DNA from: Deltaproteobacteria bacterium
GTDB lineage: Bacteria; Desulfobacterota; Desulfobacteria; Desulfobacterales; SURF-15
NCBI GenBank assembly: GCA_024644775.1
Contig: JAHEHB010000257.1
Coordinates: forward strand, 1-7,868
Length of the DNA: 7,868 nucleotides
Direction: 5' to 3'
Notes under the pieces: generated by a model
Told to the model about the DNA's origin: nothing
The model's input: only the letters and a program-made list of their open reading frames with translations
Databases searched by the model: none
Shown: positions 6,261-7,868 of the stretch, piece by piece
Numbering within the stretch: position 1 is the stretch's first letter
Layout of the letters: each line of letters opens with the position of its first letter
Translations under genes and position numbers: made by a program

Positions 6261-6289
6261 TTGAGCCTTGGTTCAATTAGGGTTATACA
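6261..6289 (+). promoter_or_regulatory. Predicted coaE promoter
   Basis: TTGAGC (6261-6266) and TATACA (6284-6289) are separated by 17 nt, each a 4/6 match to sigma70 boxes. Transcription would begin near 6296 and leave a leader of about 25 nt before the ATG at 6322. That would exclude the in-frame TTG at 6268 as a start. Confidence 0.4.
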
Positions 6290-6321
6290 CATCACACACA
6301 GAATCCGAATTGGTATGCCTT

Positions 6322-6933
6322 ATGCTAAAAGTGGCTGTCACCGGAAGTGCGGGCTCGGGTAAATCGATTGTTTGTAATCGCCTCGGAGAGCTCGGTATCA
6401 GTATCATCAGCACCGATCGGTTGGCACGGGACGTCGTTACACCAAACTCTCCGGTATTAACGGCGATCGTTAACCACTTTGGTAAGAAGGTGTTAACCTC
6501 GGAAGGTCGATTGAATCGTGAACGATTACGGAAAATTATTATAAAGGATGCCGTCCAACGAAACAATTTGGAGCGACTGATCCATCCAGAAATCATGAAG
6601 CGTGTGGCTTTAGAAATGGATAAAATAGAAAAAAAGGGGGTACCCTTGGTAGTCGTTGAAATTCCCCTTCTTTTTGAGAGCGGTTGGGAGAAGCACTTTG
6701 ATGTCGTTGTCATGGTCTCTGCAGACGATAAACGAAAGATCGAACGGATCATGAAGCGTGATCGTGTGCCCAGTGATGAGGCAAAAGCCCTTCTGTGCAG
6801 CCAATTGCCGGATGCAGAAAAAGTCAAACATTCTGATTTCGTTATATTAAACGATGGTACCATTGAGCAATTGACAAGGGAAATCGATTGCGTTTTTGAA
6901 ATCTTGAATCAAAAAATTTCTAAAACCACTTGA
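6322..6933 (+). CDS. coaE: Dephospho-CoA kinase
   Basis: CoaE phosphorylates the ribose 3'-OH of dephospho-CoA with ATP, the last step of coenzyme A synthesis, in the cytoplasm. From the ATG at 6322 it is 203 aa, the family length. Visible motifs are the P-loop GSAGSGKS (8-15; most members have GG-I-GSGKS), ISTDRLAR (29-36) with the conserved Asp, RLIHPEI (85-91), VVEIPLLFESGW (111-122), and the adenine-side tail with RDR (146-148), SQLP (160-163) and FVILNDG (173-179). The frame stays open upstream to a TTG at 6268, but those 18 residues do not match the family and overlap the predicted promoter; MLKVAVTG is the usual beginning. No clear Shine-Dalgarno precedes the ATG. It faces away from cca and points toward rho. 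Confidence 0.95.
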   Translation: MLKVAVTGSAGSGKSIVCNRLGELGISIISTDRLARDVVTPNSPVLTAIVNHFGKKVLTSEGRLNRERLRKIIIKDAVQRNNLERLIHPEIMKRVALEMDKIEKKGVPLVVVEIPLLFESGWEKHFDVVVMVSADDKRKIERIMKRDRVPSDEAKALLCSQLPDAEKVKHSDFVILNDGTIEQLTREIDCVFEILNQKISKTT

Positions 6934-6999
6934 CAGAAGCTTCATTATGGTTTATTATTTTGTGCATTAATTAACCGCCTTCCTATTGGAGTAAATACC

Positions 7000-7197
7000 T
7001 TATTGACAGAATTTCTTAAATTCTTCAGGTAAATGCCATAGAGCACCCATTTTCTTCTTCTCAACCAAAAGAGATTCGGAATTTATTTTTCTACTGTAAA
7101 TGGGCGCTTTAGCTTTGGCAGAAATTTCCAATAGGGTCACTTCCCTAGCCAGCTCAACCCAGTGATCTTTCGTATGTTGATGCCGGAAATAGAACAC
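7000..7197 (-). CDS. Doubtful small ORF antisense between coaE and rho
   Basis: A 65-aa minus-strand frame starts at GTG (7195-7197) with no Shine-Dalgarno; the frame is open for 11 more codons up to a TGA at 7231-7233 without a better start. The product is basic, with a KAKAPIYSRKINSESLLVEK core and an ending MGALWHLPEEFKKF. It has no membrane segment or motif I recognise. The amino acid composition looks protein-like, and the abrupt N-terminus would fit the C-terminal remnant of a larger gene. Chance opening in a non-coding spacer is equally possible. The remainder of 6934-7300 shows no terminator for coaE and no convincing rho promoter. Confidence 0.25.
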   Translation of the reverse strand: MFYFRHQHTKDHWVELAREVTLLEISAKAKAPIYSRKINSESLLVEKKKMGALWHLPEEFKKFCQ

Positions 7198-7284
7198 GCT
7201 TTCAAAGAGGTTTAATCGTCTTAAATAAAATCAGATCGCCGATGTTTTTAAAGAAATCATAATGAGTTAAAGTATATTTTGGTA

Positions 7285-7290
7285 GAGGAG
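7285..7290 (+). promoter_or_regulatory. rho: Ribosome binding site of rho
   Basis: GAGGAG ends 10 nt before the ATG at 7301. It supports this start, which also matches the Rho N-terminal helix. Confidence 0.6.
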
Positions 7291-7300
7291 TGTGAATTCG

Positions 7301-7868
7301 ATGAATATCGTTGAGCTTAAAGACAAGAAGATTAGTGAGCTAACCCAAATGGCGAAACAGTTCAGCATTGATGGGGCTGCCGGTTTGAGAAAACAAGAGC
7401 TTATCTTTGCGCTTCTCCAGGCTCAAATCGAGCAAGATGGGTTGATTTTTGGAGAGGGTACGTTGGAGATCCTACCCGATGGATTCGGTTTTTTAAGGGC
7501 GCCCAATTACAATTATTTGCCCGGTCCCGATGACATTTACGTATCCCCATCTCAGATCCGAAGATTTAATTTGCGGACGGGAGATACGGTTTCCGGTCAG
7601 ATAAGACAGCCGAAAGAATCCGAGCGCTATTTTGCGCTGTTGAAGGTCGAGGCCATCAACTACGAAGACCCGGAAGTGGCCAGGGAAAAAATTCTCTTTG
7701 ATAATCTAACGCCGCTTTATCCTGAGGAGAAAATCAAGCTCGAGACCGTCGAGGATAACTATTCCACACGGATCATGGATTTGTTAACCCCCATTGGGTT
7801 TGGTCAAAGAGGTCTCATTGTGTCTCCACCCCGAGCGGGTAAAACGTTGTTGCTGCAATCAATTGCCA
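7301..7868 (+). CDS. rho: Transcription termination factor Rho, 5' part
   Basis: Rho is the hexameric RNA-dependent ATPase/helicase that ends untranslated transcripts. The window holds the first 189 codons, open to its edge. The N-terminal helical domain ([20 protein letters not shown] and on to about residue 45) is followed by the cold-shock-like RNA-binding domain with DGFGFLRAP (60-68, RNP1-like) and [13 protein letters not shown] (77-89, RNP2-like). The linker [20 protein letters not shown] (129-148) and the Walker A motif SPPRAGKT (175-182) follow, the last with Arg where E. coli has Lys181. The N-terminus is compact, with no large insertion. The remaining half (Walker B, Q- and R-loops) lies outside the window. 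It lies downstream of coaE on the same strand across a 367-nt spacer. Confidence 0.97.
   Translation, partial: MNIVELKDKKISELTQMAKQFSIDGAAGLRKQELIFALLQAQIEQDGLIFGEGTLEILPDGFGFLRAPNYNYLPGPDDIYVSPSQIRRFNLRTGDTVSGQIRQPKESERYFALLKVEAINYEDPEVAREKILFDNLTPLYPEEKIKLETVEDNYSTRIMDLLTPIGFGQRGLIVSPPRAGKTLLLQSIA

Noticed and set aside
6268..6321. Upstream TTG start for CoaE adding 18 residues
   Set aside because: The extension does not match the family, overlaps the likely promoter, and lacks a ribosome site.
6273..6863. A 196-codon minus-strand open frame opposite coaE
   Set aside because: It mirrors the conserved CoaE coding region; its Ser/Arg/Thr-rich composition is typical of an antisense shadow.
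7003..7008. TTGACA as a rho promoter -35 box
   Set aside because: The expected -10 position reads CAGGTA or neighbours, which is not a -10, and it would lie almost 300 nt before rho.
7273..7278. TATATT as the -10 box of rho
   Set aside because: The start would fall inside the ribosome binding site at 7285-7290, and no -35 box stands at normal spacing.

Overview
The window looks like a chromosomal segment from a Desulfobacterota (deltaproteobacterial, probably sulfate-reducer-type) genome. The evidence is an adenylate kinase with the unusual N-terminus MNILFFGPNGSGKGTQ and a Cys-containing LID, an S21 protein of the long basic-tailed type, a coaE-to-rho gene order, and abundant hairpin-rich intergenic repeats. 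This placement is inference from remembered family features, not from a search.

Layout. Positions 1-504 hold no confident gene: there are several hairpins, including a perfect 11-bp UUCG hairpin, and an unrecognised minus-strand open frame that appears disrupted. Positions 505-1266 (minus) encode an AT-rich two-helix membrane protein of unknown function. It lies just beyond the 3' end of a tRNA-Arg(CCG) gene (1488-1563, minus), which is a typical site for acquired DNA. Positions 1613-3938 (minus) hold adk, rpsU and folC, in transcription order. rpsU has its own good promoter, a leader hairpin and a likely TTG start, and a terminator-like hairpin sits directly in front of folC. Positions 3939-4453 are mostly a MITE-like element with long imperfect terminal inverted repeats, each carrying a hairpin. 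Positions 4454-5845 (minus) encode a CCA-adding/poly(A) polymerase-family nucleotidyltransferase with an HD domain. Positions 5846-6321 are a divergent intergenic region with hairpins, a second inverted-repeat element and the probable coaE promoter. Positions 6322-6933 (plus) encode CoaE. Positions 6934-7300 are a spacer with a doubtful small antisense ORF. Positions 7301-7868 (plus) are the first 189 codons of rho, cut by the window end.

The recognisable genes are housekeeping: nucleotide balance (Adk), folate polyglutamylation (FolC), CoA synthesis (CoaE), tRNA 3'-end maintenance (CCA enzyme), translation (S21, tRNA-Arg) and transcription termination (Rho). They do not form one pathway. I see no defence system, toxin-antitoxin pair, CRISPR array or biosynthetic cluster. 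The least explained parts are 1-504, the membrane protein at 505-1266, and the two structured repeat elements.
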